Numbered from the stretch's first letter, positions 1 through 11,525 are shown. The stretch is 64,000 nt of DNA from Mytilus edulis (GCF_963676685.1 NC_092346.1:42219289-42283288), one strand, 5' to 3'. Notes: a model not told the origin generated them from the sequence alone. Program-made: numbers and translations.

Positions 1-244
1 CGATCATCACTGAGGGCTTCTAGCTAAGCTTTCGTTGATTAACGGACATCAATGAAGTTTAGTTTTTTTTTAATCGGTGAATATGATTTTGTTTACATCC
101 CCTAAGTTTTAGTATGATGCCAAGGTTTGACATACAACATTGGGAGCTGAGTGAAATACATTAACACAAAATATTGGAGGTTATAAAACGTGACTTAATT
201 ATGGCAAGCCGTTGTGAAATTTATTACCTATTTATTAATATTAT

Positions 245-440
245 TAAATCGATTTTTTAATATTAAAAAATACTTTCATTTTTTAATATTAATAAATGAA
301 TATTTAATATTAAAACATCATTTATTAATATTAAAATATCATTTTTTTATATTAAATATTCAGTCTGATTTTTTAATATTAAATATTCAGTCTGATTTTT
401 AAATATTAAATATTCAGTCGGATTTTTTAATATCAATAAA
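245..440. repeat. AT-rich short tandem repeat
   Basis: A very AT-rich block. From about 361 the motif CAGTCTGATTTTTTAATATT recurs with a 27-base period (CAG at 361, 388 and 415), three near-identical copies. Before that, 245-350 holds more degenerate related units (TTAATATTAA cores). The short plus-strand ORF here is only low-complexity F/I/L/N and is not a gene. Confidence 0.75.
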
Positions 441-1159
441 TGAATTTTTAATTTTATTAAAAAATCAGCATCAATGTTACCTTTGGCGTTAAGGCAAACC
501 AATCATTATCTGTCAAACGCTTAAATGATGATTATTGGACAAGTCGGTCCGGAGAAATTTTTGACCGACAATGTTAGGTCAACTCGGACCATCTTATATC
601 GACCCAGATAAGTAATTAAGGAAAGTTCGAACTATTTAATGATTATAAACCATTAAATATTAAATTTTGAATTAAATTTTCTTTTAAAATCGTGCATTAA
701 ATTTGCCAAAATAATTTATAATTTATAATTTACCACTGAATGTATTTTTTTTACTCTAATGGTGATAGGCATGTGGTTAAATATTCTGCATTGCCCCTAT
801 CAGAGCTTTGAAAAGATCCATTCACATCAATATTTAAGTTTATGAAAAAATCAAAACATGGTGTCACATTCATGTTTACCACTGACTAAATTCTCGATCG
901 ATTTATTTACTTGGGCCAACATAAGCGATGTGTAGGTATTTTTTTGTTAGTCAAATAGGACACGGAATTTCAACCCTTCCATTTTTTACATTTCAAATAT
1001 CTGTAATACTATTTCCGTAACCTGGAGTCTTGACTAATCAAACATACAAACTATTAGTCCCATGCATACAGTTGCCTTGTTGCTTCTATCAACAATTTGA
1101 CGTGTCTAGGTTAAACTAAAAGTACAGTGACACGATATTTCTTTATAGCAATATAAAGA
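441..1159. other. non-coding, nothing recognised
   Basis: AT-rich sequence without an ORF of coding character. I see no RNA gene or terminal-repeat structure here. Confidence 0.5.
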
Positions 1160-1270
1160 ATAAGGAGGTGTTATGTGATTGCCAATAAGACTATTCCACC
1201 AAAGTTCAAATGAATTGGGTGTAAGCAATTATAGACAACTGTTCGTCCATCAACAATAAGAAAAACATAG
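1160..1270 (+). repeat. SINE-like dispersed repeat, family R3
   Basis: Matches other copies in this window (19341, 50502, 54165, and in reverse 11911). Shared order of motifs: AAGGAGRTGT, then GATTGCCAATAAGAC, CCACCAAAGTTCAAATGA, AAGCAATTATAGAC, and a tail of CAACAATAAGAAAAAC. Length is about 110 bp. I recall this as an abundant bivalve repeat; the within-window copies are the direct evidence. Confidence 0.7.
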
Positions 1271-2524
1271 GGACATAGTTAAAAAAATAAAATGGGCACA
1301 TTTGTTTCGAAGTTGAACTTTTGACATGTCAAATCTAAAAATTACGACTTTAACTCAAATTCTTCACTTTATAAATCTCGAAATGTTGACTGTAATGGGG
1401 CCCCAGCTTGTCTGGCAAAACAGTCGATGGACGTCAGAGTAATCTCTGACTATAACATCCGGTGATCTGGTTGACCATGACTACTATTATTTATCTGCTA
1501 CAGAATTCCCAATATCAAGTTACAGTGATAATGACGTTGGTTATACTGTTGAATTTGATCACGGTTATTCCTGTAGCTAACAGACAAATGCAGGTGAAAT
1601 TCAAAATTTAACAAAAGTTTTAAACCAAATAAATTTATTTAAATTCACAATCTTTTAATTCTGTAGACTGTACTTCCTTTGACAAACTCTCAACAAATCT
1701 TGTCATTAATTATCACACATATTTACCTTATACAGTCCTATAGGACCTAAGTTTACTCATAAAGGAGACTTGAGTCCGAGTGATACATTTAGGTATATAT
1801 TGTATGCTCCCATATTGTCCAACATGTGATTTTATGGGAAGATGGAGTTATGATAACCCATGATAATGCCATGACTTTTTATAGGTATAGAGCATGTTAC
1901 TTGGAAGTATGTGGGCTACATACTTTGAAATTCAAGCTGCTGACACATTATTTGGATGCAATATAACTAACTAACTTTTTATTACTGAAAGTTTCAAAGA
2001 ATGACAAGTATTTCATTCACCAAATAACTCGTGCGTTTCTACGAAATATCAATGTGCAATTTTGTGAATTAAAGGGAAAGAAGATCCTTTTGCGGTGAAC
2101 TCGCCCATGTCTTCTTTGTCATGACCAGTCCACTGATACTGACGCCGACATTATCAAGGAGTACACATAAAAGGAAAAATGCACAAATATCCAATAAAAT
2201 AATTTACACACCGTTTCTTGTGTATTTCCTGCCATATCAGTAGTTGCATTTATATATAAATGAGAAATAATGTAAAAATGGTAGATTTTTGGAGAAAAAC
2301 TCAAAAAGTATGGAAAAAACAAACCCAAAAATGTTGTTTTTGGCCCCTGACTCCTAAACTGTTGGTACCATAACCCCCAAAATCAATTTTAACCTTCCTT
2401 TTGTGTATTGAACCTTCTGGTAAAATTTCATAGAGATCCATTCACTTAAACTGAAGTTAATGTTCGGAAACCAAATGTGTCTTCGGACAACAACGACGAC
2501 ATGATAGCAATACTTAAAAGCAAA
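1271..2524. other. non-coding, nothing recognised
   Basis: No convincing exon. Short minus-strand ORFs (for example around 2119-2328) are hydrophobic, AT-driven reading frames without a recognisable domain. Confidence 0.5.
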
Positions 2525-2560
2525 TTTTTGACATGTTCCCCATTTCCATTCTCAATTTTA
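2525..2560 (+). repeat. isolated 3' end of the 317-bp element, family R5
   Basis: The stretch TTGACATGTTCCCCATTTCC plus CATTCTCAATTTTA is almost identical to the last 35 bases of the element inserted in the LINE at 46030-46346 (there TTGACACATTCCCC...). The rest of the element is absent, so this is a truncated copy or a related family sharing only this end. Confidence 0.65.
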
Positions 2561-3847
2561 TTTTGCCGTAGTTTAAAAACTTGAAAAGTAAGCTAATAAA
2601 ACAAAACGCACGAAATGACATAAAAATTACTCTGAATTAGTACATGAAATTGATGTAGAAACCCAAAAATAGAAGATGATCAGGAATACATTTATACTGC
2701 TGAGCAGTGATCTCCCATCAAATTTTAAATAGCATCCTAGAAAATTGCAAAATCTTTAGATTTTCAACTTAACAATCCTATTTATGGTTCCTTAGGCTGA
2801 GATGAAAATGAAAAACCTGATCAAAACATTATTCTAAAAAGGCTCACTGTAAATTCGAACTCTTCTTTTAACAATCAGAATGATTCTCTTGCTAATCACA
2901 TATATATGAGATGCAGGAAACTGGGAATATAATATGAACATCCAGCTAATTTAGAAAGTAAAAATAATTCAACAATACAAAATAAAATAATAAAAACAGC
3001 TACAACTTTTAAATATTGAGGAAAAAGATATTTCAAATCATTCACCTTTTCATGAAAAACAACAAAAAAATAATTTAATAAAGTTATGGATTGTATATTA
3101 GTATTCATAGTTTTGAAATTAAACAAATGTTTTATTGTTTTAAGGTAGATCATAGGTATATATTTCATCAGATAGATTTTTTTTTTATACTTAATGCTTT
3201 TTCCAAAAAAGTATGGGTCCCCGTGCTATTTGTCAAGCTACGGGTCGTACGAAATTGTCCAAATTTGCTTAGATTGTTCATGAAAAACAAATTTTTGGGC
3301 ATAAAAAGAAATCTATGAGATTATAATATATGATATAATTTTGAAATAAAATATGAGAAGATAGGTTTTATAATGTGCTTTAATAAAATAAAAAGAAAAA
3401 AAGGTGTCACCGAACTTGTTTTCTTGCTACAAGTAAAAAATTAAAATTTCCCTATCAGTCCAGTATAAATCTTTTCCTAAAAGAATTATCTCCCCTTTGA
3501 TGGCCAAGTTGAAAAAATTATTCTAAAAACACAAATATGTGGTATTTATTTAAACATTTTGAATAATGCAATTATTCACCAAGTTTTCTTTCTATAAATA
3601 AGCAGCCTAACCTGTAAATTGCCAATCTGTCTCCCAATTTGCAGATTTGGGCGAAGATCTAGACCGATTGTGTACTGTGATTGTACAATCCAAGATGGCG
3701 GTATACCATGAATCTACCTTAAATTTGGTAAAATTTGCAAAGAAAGAAAAGTGGATATGAAAATGGCACAAGAAAATTAATGTAAGCATTGTCATTTAAA
3801 TCACCAATAAATTTATTTTCAGCAGAAAACAATAAGGGAGCAACCAT
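2561..3847. other. non-coding, probable old repeats
   Basis: No supported gene. 3200-3320 (GGGTCCCCGTGCTATTTGTC onward) resembles a dispersed mussel repeat from memory only; there is no second copy in this window. At 3838-3852 the motif AGGGAGCAACCATTTA equals the terminal inverted repeat end of the MITE found in each arpin-array unit. Confidence 0.4.
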
Positions 3848-4260
3848 TTAGCTTTGAAAAGATTCAAAATCACCAATATATGCATGCAATTTATCAAGTA
3901 CTTCCAACGAGTTTTTGACGCTCCAAAAGTAATTAATGTCACTAATTTCAAAGGCCTTATTTGAACAATTTATTATCAGATTTTTTATTGTACCATGGGA
4001 ACAAGTAAGTAGAATGGACAATTTAGTAGTGGAACAATGGCTTGGAGATGAAATGAATCTATATTTGTAAGGTTTTTGTGTAGCTTCGGAAGCCAGTACA
4101 TAGTTAGGACTTTCATTATATTTGGTTCTGCTTGTAAAGAAGTAGCTCAAAGTTTGTGTTTGTTACAGATGTCGTTTTCTGGAAATAAAGTCGTTGGAAT
4201 GTTGGTGAATTCGTGAATCCTTTTGCAGAACCTCAATATAAAATTTACGTCAAACAATAA
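3848..4260 (-). pseudogene. Penelope-like reverse transcriptase remnant
   Basis: Read on the minus strand, two frames carry pieces of one Penelope-type reverse transcriptase. One frame (about 4225-4115) gives an FTNIPTTLFPENDI-like stretch followed, after an in-frame stop near 4147, by the hallmark MYWLPKLHK. The adjacent frame (about 4110-3848) continues with KPYKYRFISS and then NYFWSVKNSLEVLDKL and ends after DFESFQS. A frameshift around 4103-4110 and at least one stop break it. The YRYLDD-type catalytic part and the GIY-YIG endonuclease that such elements normally have are missing. It is an old 5'/3' truncated fragment of a mobile element, not a host gene. Family assignment is by recalled motif order. 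Confidence 0.65.
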
Positions 4261-5020
4261 TTATATTATTATTAGCAGCTTTATCAGCCGGGACAAACAC
4301 AATTTCCTTGGCTAGATCGTTTAGTTTATGTTTGATTATTAATCAGTACGTTTATCAAACTGTAAGTTTTATTTGTTCAAACGATTTTACCGGAAGTCAA
4401 GCACTTCCAAGAGCAAAGAAGCAAGGTCATTTAATTTCACATTTAGATATAAATTGATGATAACCCTTCAATTAACAATCCAAACTTTACTGATTGAGTA
4501 CCATATATATATCCATCAGAACTAAAAATTAAAGAAACAACAGACACGACTTCCCCCGCCATGTTTTAGACTTATATCTCGAAATTGACATACATTGTCA
4601 TCTCAGTACCAGAATCTATGACACACGAGACGATTTTAAATTTTGAAATATCAATTTCCCCCATCTTAGAAGCAATATGCCTACTTATTCTGCATATGGG
4701 ATATACATTTCCTAACTTATTCAGTATAAAAGAACATGCAGCAACTACTCTGACTTTGTAAAACGTCGACAGTGTCTGAGCAGAAAGTTGATTAACCAGG
4801 GGTGTGTCATAGAGAACCTCGTCTTTTTTTGTGTAAAATAAGTTCATTGGAAGGTACCAAGATCTTGTTGATTAATATTCCGTATCAACTTAACAAATAA
4901 TACACGATGCCTTGAAGTACAGATTATGGGAACTGACGTTGTTTATCATCTTAATAACTTATTATAGTATTCTTTTATTTGTCTTTGCAAATGTTACTTT
5001 CACTTTTAAGTCTATTTTGA
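4261..5020. other. non-coding, nothing firm
   Basis: A minus-strand ORF at 4572-4847 (91 codons) has a fairly normal amino-acid mix but no domain I know, no splice context I can defend and no partner exon. I do not call it a gene. Confidence 0.4.
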
Positions 5021-5210
5021 GTGGTATCCATTTGATGTGGCTCTGTACTTATAATTATTGTCATATCATAATTGTTTTATTCTTTTCTTTCATTTTTGCT
5101 TATATGCTGTGTCTATAGGCCTTTTTGTGTTTCTTTGTTACATTTGACGTGGCTCTGTACTTATACATCCCGTCATTGTGTTATTGTGCCATGGTAAATG
5201 TTTGCTTAAA
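5021..5210 (+). repeat. dispersed repeat, family R4, internally duplicated
   Basis: The motif GTGGCTCTGTACTTATA occurs twice about 113 bp apart (near 5037 and 5150). The second is followed by CCCGTCATTGTGTTATTGTG and CCATGGT. The same string, slightly changed (GCCGCCACTGTGTTATTGTG CTATGGT), occurs at 23655-23700. The ORF over this stretch is a hydrophobic by-product. Confidence 0.6.
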
Positions 5211-6232
5211 GTATCATTTAAAGCGTTTTTAGGCAGATGCTCAAATACTGATATGAATAAATGTAAATTTCAGTTATACTTGTATATAATGTAAAGGATA
5301 AAAGCTTAAGTTGACAATAAATGATTTGACTGCTCTTTGTTAACACTTATTTTTCTAAAATGTTTTGTGTTCTTAGTAAGCACAAGTCTTTAAAATGTTA
5401 ACCATTTTGATTTTCCAACAAATAGGGCTTAATTGTTAGTGTCTTTCGTGTGCATATGTTTGAAATAAGTACATTTCCTTGATTTGACGTCCAGCAGTAA
5501 TGCTGTGTAATATGTTATCTATTTTCTATATATCCATGGCACCATTCTGCATTTATTTGCAATAAAATATTACTAAAACAGGCATGAAAATGTTACATTT
5601 GTTCTCAAAATATGACCAAAAGTAGAATTTCAATCCAATAAAGTATACAGAAGATAACATTGATGTTCCCATATAAACCCGTTTTGAAGGTTTTATTTTT
5701 CGTTTTCTATGTAAAAAGGAATTTTATTGCATTGTAGTGTTCATATTTTAGGAAACACATTTGAGTTAAAATGCGCAACTACAGACCTTTTGAAGTGTTA
5801 GCTTAGATTCCTAAACCTCTAATTCCGGGCTTACCAGACGACGATTATTCCCGCGGTTATTCCAGACACACGTTTCGTGTGCACCAGATTCCGTATCAAA
5901 CGTTAATACCAACCATTCTCCTCATAAATTAGTAGTTAATTACTATCAGAGTCAAGTTTATTATCCTATTCTTGTTTTGGCCATAATCTATACATATTTT
6001 GTATAAGAAGCTTAGAATTCCATTAGGGACATTTTGTACGTTAATATAAAGTAATGGGAAGACACGATACAAGGAAGATACATTAAGCTGATTAAAATAA
6101 ATTGTTATTAAGATGCCTTTGTGTAAGTAATTGATCGGCACTTTCCAACAGCTGTCTTTTGTTATATACATTCCTGTCTTCACGAGAAGTATATGCATAG
6201 AATAAAGTAAAATCACAAAAATACTGAATTCC
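5211..6232. other. non-coding, nothing recognised
   Basis: AT-rich. A short interrupted inverted patch near 5864-5882 (CACACGTTTCGTGTGC) is the only visible structure. Confidence 0.45.
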
Positions 6233-6440
6233 AAGTAAAATACAAAACGGAAAGTCCCCATTCAAATGGTAAAATCAAACGATAAATCACATCAAACTGT
6301 CATATTCTTGACTTGGTACAGGCATTTTCCAATGTAGAAAATGGTGGATTGAACATGGTTTTAGAGCGGTAAACCTCTAACTTGTATGACAGTCGCATCA
6401 AATTCCATTATATTTACAACGATGCGTGAACAAAACAGAC
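6233..6440 (-). repeat. dispersed repeat, family R1
   Basis: One of about ten copies in this window. On the minus strand it reads ...CTCTCATTGTATGAC-like head, AACCATGTTCAATCCACC, TTCTACATTG, GTACCAAGTCAAGAATATGA, CAGTTTGATGTG, and a GGGGACTTTCCGTTTTG tail. Copies at 9512, 24345, 41220 and 49730 contain the same order. Confidence 0.7.
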
Positions 6441-7669
6441 ATAATAGGTAAAATTGTTAAAATAGGGTTACAGCATGTTCAAGATTCTAAAAGAATAATG
6501 GTAAAGCATGAGAATTAACTACAAACATGAATCAACAGTAAAAATGACAATATCAGGTATTAAAGAATTGGTTTAAGACTAATAGATACATTTTATATAA
6601 ACCATGTAGCTCATATCTTTCATCACAAAAAAGTGATTCTTTTGAACGTTCTCGAGCATTTTCGAGTTAACATTTCTAGTAATCCCAATTTTAATTTGAC
6701 TAGTCTCCCATAAACGTAAATAGAATATGAGCTAATTAGACAAGTCCATATCATTAAAATAAAATATGCATTTATTACCGGTTAAAGCAACAATGTTATA
6801 GCCTCTGACCGTATCAATTAAACACTATTATAGTAAGATTTTTGGATGTATGAACCGCAATATGTTTTCCCTGTAGGGACGAATATTCACTATTATATTG
6901 TTACTTTCTGGTTTTTGTCAGCTAAATATTCTTTGTTGTCTAGAATCATGCTGTTGGAAGAAATTTAGGAGAATGACAAAGTGGTAAACTTAGGCAACAT
7001 TAGTTTTTACCGATGCTAAAATCTAATAAATCAATTCTTACAATACTGTTCTAGGTAACAAACAAAAACTGACTGAATGAGACCTGGTACGTCGACAGTG
7101 TCAACTCGGTTTAAAAAATTTGCGATTTTATCAATAGTCATATATTGATTGGATGTTGACATGTTTTTTCGTTTGGTTATTTTTGTTTGCGTTGTTAAGA
7201 ATCACATGTAATGGCAAAACTCAATAATGATTCGTCTAAGTTTTTGATATTTTTTCTTTATATTTCTTTGACCCTTCTTGGAAGTTGCGGCGTGTATAGT
7301 TCGTGTCTGTATTGGGTCGAAAGTTTCAATACACATAATCTTTAGATATTTTGTAAATTATGAAATTAAGGATCTCGATACCACAGATAAGTTTAGACCT
7401 CTACTAAATTTTGTCATAGATTCAATATTTGATTACATACAGAAACATTGTTACGAAATACCAATAATTATTGCGATGTTCTTTATAAGCCCTTTCATCT
7501 GGATAGGTTCAGGTAATGCTATTAATCCTTTTATTAAAATTTGTTCTTAAAGAGTATCCTTTAAATAATTCATTAATATCTTTGAGTATTATATTCATTG
7601 GTTCTAACATTGGTAATGCATTTAATAAATGATCTCTTAACCAAACATATATAAAAGCGCGAGGTTTTG
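6441..7669. other. non-coding, nothing recognised
   Basis: No supported gene. The plus ORF at 7278-7550 and minus ORF at 7509-7724 overlap on opposite strands; the latter runs into a repeat copy. Confidence 0.4.
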
Positions 7670-7760
7670 CTAGCCACAAAACATGGTTCAACTCACCATT
7701 TTTTCTGAAAATGTCCCGTACCAAGTCAGGAAAATAGCAGTTGTTATCTTATAGTTCGTT
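7670..7760 (+). repeat. partial copy of family R1
   Basis: GGTTCAACTCACCATTTTTT, then CCGTACCAAGTCAGGAAAAT and AGCAGTTGTTATC match the central part of R1; it stops there and a different repeat follows. Confidence 0.6.
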
Positions 7761-7930
7761 TCTGTGTGTGTTACAGTGTCGTTTTTTGTTTGTTTCACTT
7801 CAGTGTTTCTGTTGTTTCGTTGTTTTCCTCTTATAGTTGATGTGTGTTCCCTCAGTTTTAGTTTGTAACCCGGATTTGTTTTCTGTCAACCGATTTAAGG
7901 CTTTCGAACAGCGGTATACTACTGGTAAAG
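7761..7930 (+). repeat. probable dispersed repeat (R7)
   Basis: Contains TTTGTAACCCGGATTTGTTT, CTGTCAACCGATTTAAGG and GAACAGCGGTATACTACTG, a motif order I recall from mussel genomes. There is no second copy in the window, so the call rests on memory. Confidence 0.4.
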
Positions 7931-8149
7931 TAAATCACTTGCATTCTTACATCAATATTATAGTAAGGCAATGTCAAGATCATGCTTGTCTGTGATACTT
8001 TAAAACCTCTTATACTGAATCCTTCAAATGTGTTCTGATGGATATTTAAGTCTAGAAACACGGACTATGACGGTTTATCTATATGTTTCAGCTACTGCGA
8101 GAACTTTTACTTCGTTGTTGTTTTGGTGTATTTAGGGGGAAATGTATGT

Positions 8150-8401
8150 TTATGAAAAGTCTTTGCTTTGTTCTAATGAGTCTAGGCCTTTCTCGTTGAT
8201 ATTTGCAATTGTCTTTTGTTGCTGTTGCTGTGCTGAAATACTACTGTTCAAGGCATGATGGATGTTTACTCCCGCCGTATCATCATGTAAATGTCCCAAG
8301 TTTTTTTTTTTTACTACATCGGTCAGATTTTTAATCTGTAAGAACATTTTTCCAGGCTTCGTTTTGATTGATTCGAGCAATTCGGCCATGGTCGGAAACA
8401 T
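8150..8401 (-). other. possible small ORF with a Gln run, unproven
   Basis: An 83-codon minus-strand ORF with balanced composition. Its second Met (codon 5) lies in a strong Kozak-like setting (GACCATGGCC). It is hydrophilic, has a five-glutamine run near residue 60 and charged ends. I do not recognise a family, see no membrane segment and cannot find partner exons. It could be an exon, a remnant, or chance. Confidence 0.2.
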
Positions 8402-9511
8402 GGAGAAAAAAATCTAGAAATGCAGATTTTACAAAATATAAAGAGAATCAAGGATAAAAACTAGGTGAAAGATATCATTGACAATCAAACATGAGTCAAA
8501 TACGAACTGACATTGCATATCAAAAACCGAGAAAAAAATAAAAGACAAAATTACATGTATACAAAACACATCATAGAATGTCTAGTGAGAAAATTCTCGG
8601 ATTTGACATGACATCATTGTTCCGAAAATCCAAAGGATGCTAGCAGAATACTTTGGAAACAATAGGGTTTTGAAACTTCATGTCCAGCCAATACGCAAAT
8701 GAATTTATAAAAAAAGCATTGCAATACTTAAATAATAATCAAAAGGGTAACATAAAAATTCAATACCATAACAGGATAAACACAAAGATTTCGCTGTTTT
8801 CCGATGCTAGACTAATAGTCTCCAAAGTATTCGTTAAGACTGATGAACCACTTAATCAATGATATCAGATATATCTTCAATAAAGAAATCTGCAATTAAT
8901 AATGATATATTATTTTAACTGTAGCTGTCATTTGTGATAAATTGCCGTTTTATACTATCCTTTTGGAAATCTACGTATTTTCTTTGAAGGCAATTGTAAC
9001 CATTTTAATCTTTTCCCATATAGCAGACAAAACTACAGATTTTTTCATTGAATTGAATTGTGTCTGAAAGTATGCCAACATGTTACATCATTGTGTCATT
9101 TGCTATATGTATAAGCCAGACGAACAAGCACTAATCAAAGGTTTGGCTGTGGGCGAGCGCCTGATGGATAATAATGATAGGGTATTGATACAGTCACGGT
9201 ATGATAATGCTATATTAACCAATGAAGCACCAATAAACGATCCAAATTATAGACATGCATCAGGCTGCCAAAAAGGGCAAAGTTTAACTCTATATTGTAT
9301 GTTCACAGAAAACAATTAACAATTAAAGAAACTTTTCAACAGCCTAGCAAATGGCTTTAAGGTATGCTGAACTTGAAAAATCAAATGTACTTTTGCAAGG
9401 AGCTTGTTTTACCTATTGGTTTCTAGTGGGTATTTTGTTTCTCAGTCATTTATGTTTTTCTACGTTGTGTTTTTAATAACCGAGTTGTTTGAATTCTGTG
9501 CGATTGTCACA
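8402..9511. other. non-coding, nothing recognised
   Basis: Short plus ORFs at 8680-8862 and 9080-9319 have no recognisable domain or splice context. Confidence 0.4.
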
Positions 9512-9715
9512 CTAGCGACAGGTTAAGTTAGCTATAAAACCAGTTTTAATCCACCACTTTCTACATAATGAAAAATACAAGTACCAAGTCAGGAATATGA
9601 CAGTAGATTTCCATTTGTTTGATGTGTTCGGGCTCTTGATTTTGTCAATTTATACCGTACTTGCAACTTTGAATTTCCCTTGGAGTTCGGAGTATTTGTT
9701 ATTTTACTTTTTTTT
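9512..9715 (+). repeat. dispersed repeat, family R1
   Basis: Head TCACACTAGCGACAGG, AGCTATAAAACCAGTTTTAA, TCCACCACTTTCTACATAAT, GTACCAAGTCAGGAATATGA, and tail CTTGGAGTTCGG ... TATTTTACTTTTT. It lies 0.2 kb beyond the 3' end of the TMEM151 coding exon. Confidence 0.7.
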
Positions 9716-9925
9716 TAATAGATCGCGTACGGAGTGGTTTTTTGAATTATTTTCATAATTATATAAATGTGCAATCTGTGAAGAAGAGAAACAGAGCGTG
9801 ACAGTGTTAAATATATTAACATATATTAAATATTATTAAACATTGTAATCATGTTTGCATAAAAAATGTTAAATAAAACCTAATTTGGCACGGAATTAAA
9901 AAAATATAAAAGATTTATATCAAAA

Positions 9926-11512
9926 TCAAAGTGATGTTTCCATGATAGTTATGTACGGTACGCTTTCAGACTGGGGTGTAGGCAGTCTTTCCATTTCGTG
10001 TAAAGGAGATTTCACTTTTGGCAATGGACGAGTCATCACTAATGCTTCATTGTATGGCGGCGGTTCCGGAAGTGAAATATTAGCAGGTAATTCAGATATG
10101 CTTGATGTTGACCTGTAGAAGTTGTTGTTATTACCTGTTCGTGTTAACCGAGCTGAAGAAGTCGCTGGATTTAGTCGGACAAAAAAATCTTGCGGTGATT
10201 GTGGTGAGGAAATATTACTCTGTGTACCGTCGTCCCTCCGAAATAATGTAAACATTCTTCGAGGTTTATATCTTGATGTATTCGAACTAAAAGTTGCATA
10301 GTTTGAATCCATATGCATACAATTTTGTAAAACAAGGCCTTTGTTTACAATAGAATAACTCTTGCATCGTTTTATAAAAGGAGACGTATCAGACAGATTT
10401 CCATCAACTTTATCTGTCTTCGTCAAGGCAGACAAAGAAGTGAATGTTAAACTTCGAGGAGTTCTTTTATATTGTGAATTGTTAATATCATAAGACATGT
10501 CTGGTGCTATCAATAAGGCTTCCGAATAACTAGGTATCATTGCATAATTTTTTTGTATAGTATGTTCTAATTCTACACTTCCCATGGTATTAACTCGTGT
10601 CATTCGACCGGTTGTTGTAACTGGATCAATGTAATGTGTACCAAACAATTTATGAACATGATAATGCATATAAGCCGTTTTGTATTCAATAACAACACGA
10701 AGTGGCCAGGATAATAGCAGAATCGATGCGATCCAAAATAAAACTTGTGACACGTACCAAGGAAGATTATCTGGATCAGAAAAAGCGATCATATATTCCC
10801 TAAAATTGACATTCAATAAATCCATTCCTTCACGCGTTTCCATAAAATCATCCCGTCTTTCGTTGTCGTTGAAAAATCGACTCCTTTGTTCGTCGAATTC
10901 ATTTTCTGATTCTGAACATGTATAAGAGTATCCTTTTGATAACCTTATTTTCGTTGCAGGATAGGTTTCTAATTTTGACAATACTGGTGAAATATCTTTC
11001 ACACCACACCGTGAGAAATTAAAAGCAGAACCAGCTGTGTGAGTGTTTACTCTCTCATAATAGACCTGAGTACTTGTATAGGAATCTCCATTTCTGTATC
11101 GGGTTATGTGTCGTGTTTTCCTAACATAATGATAACAGAGAGCTTTCCACCATAAAATCGGAACGGCATCTCGCATGCTATTTATCTTGTCATAAACAGT
11201 GTTAACATCCACTTTATATTGTAATTCTATTCTAGTGTGACAATGATAGCACTCAACCAAATATACAAAGTAAAGCATAATAACAAAAGCCACCGGGATG
11301 TAAATGTAACCGGCGTCACATGGGCTAGTCTGTTTTGTTCTGGTATCCGGTATGTAAGAAGTATAAAAGTTGACAACAAAGGTAGTTACGGTAGCCAGTC
11401 TACAATACACTATCGCTATGAGGCATCCGAACATCAACACAGTCAGAATCAAACATTTCCAATGTGCATCTCGTCTAAGGGAACCACAAAAGGACTGTCT
11501 GATTGGTTCTAG
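9926..11512 (-). CDS. TMEM151: TMEM151-family membrane protein, terminal coding exon
   Basis: Single long exon on the minus strand, 528 codons plus TGA. I extend it to 11512 because TTTTCAG ends at 11513 and the frame continues upstream of the first Met as LEPIRQSFCGSLRRDAHWKC, matching the conserved N-terminal part of vertebrate TMEM151A/B. The true start codon must be in an upstream exon (higher coordinates) that I could not find. Three membrane segments are visible at about residues 20-42, 69-88 and 254-276 of the exon product. Between the second and third lie family hallmarks: TRHITRYRNGDSYTSTQVYY, ERVNTHTA, GVKDIS, an EGMDL.NV.FRE block; the third is followed by SWPLRVVIEYKTAYMHYHV and KLFG. 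A VPSYSEAL-like element (IPSYSEAL) follows, then a long Ser/Thr-rich cytoplasmic-type tail with a PPPY motif at 484-487 (WW-domain type ligand). The molecular function of the family is poorly known. No frameshifts or stops, so it is probably functional. Confidence 0.93.
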   Translation of the reverse strand, partial: LEPIRQSFCGSLRRDAHWKCLILTVLMFGCLIAIVYCRLATVTTFVVNFYTSYIPDTRTKQTSPCDAGYIYIPVAFVIMLYFVYLVECYHCHTRIELQYKVDVNTVYDKINSMRDAVPILWWKALCYHYVRKTRHITRYRNGDSYTSTQVYYERVNTHTAGSAFNFSRCGVKDISPVLSKLETYPATKIRLSKGYSYTCSESENEFDEQRSRFFNDNERRDDFMETREGMDLLNVNFREYMIAFSDPDNLPWYVSQVLFWIASILLLSWPLRVVIEYKTAYMHYHVHKLFGTHYIDPVTTTGRMTRVNTMGSVELEHTIQKNYAMIPSYSEALLIAPDMSYDINNSQYKRTPRSLTFTSLSALTKTDKVDGNLSDTSPFIKRCKSYSIVNKGLVLQNCMHMDSNYATFSSNTSRYKPRRMFTLFRRDDGTQSNISSPQSPQDFFVRLNPATSSARLTRTGNNNNFYRSTSSISELPANISLPEPPPYNEALVMTRPLPKVKSPLHEMERLPTPQSESVPYITIMETSL

Positions 11513-11525
11513 CTGAAAATATACA
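11513..11525 (-). promoter_or_regulatory. splice acceptor of the TMEM151 exon
   Basis: On the minus strand the sequence reads CTGTATATTTTCAG directly before the CTA GAA CCA reading frame. The frame agrees with phase 0 and with the conserved protein block. The polypyrimidine tract is weak but typical of an AT-rich genome. Confidence 0.8.

Noticed and set aside
214..402. 62-codon plus-strand ORF
   Set aside because: Product of the AT-rich 27-bp tandem repeat; low-complexity translation.
4572..4847. 91-codon minus-strand ORF
   Set aside because: Plausible composition only; no recognisable family or partner exons.
7278..7724. Opposed ORFs at 7278-7550 and 7509-7724
   Set aside because: Overlap on opposite strands and run into repeat sequence; no domain.
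10680..11512. Plus-strand ORFs across 10680-10925 and 11237-11512
   Set aside because: They are antisense shadows of the TMEM151 exon, which has strong homology on the minus strand.
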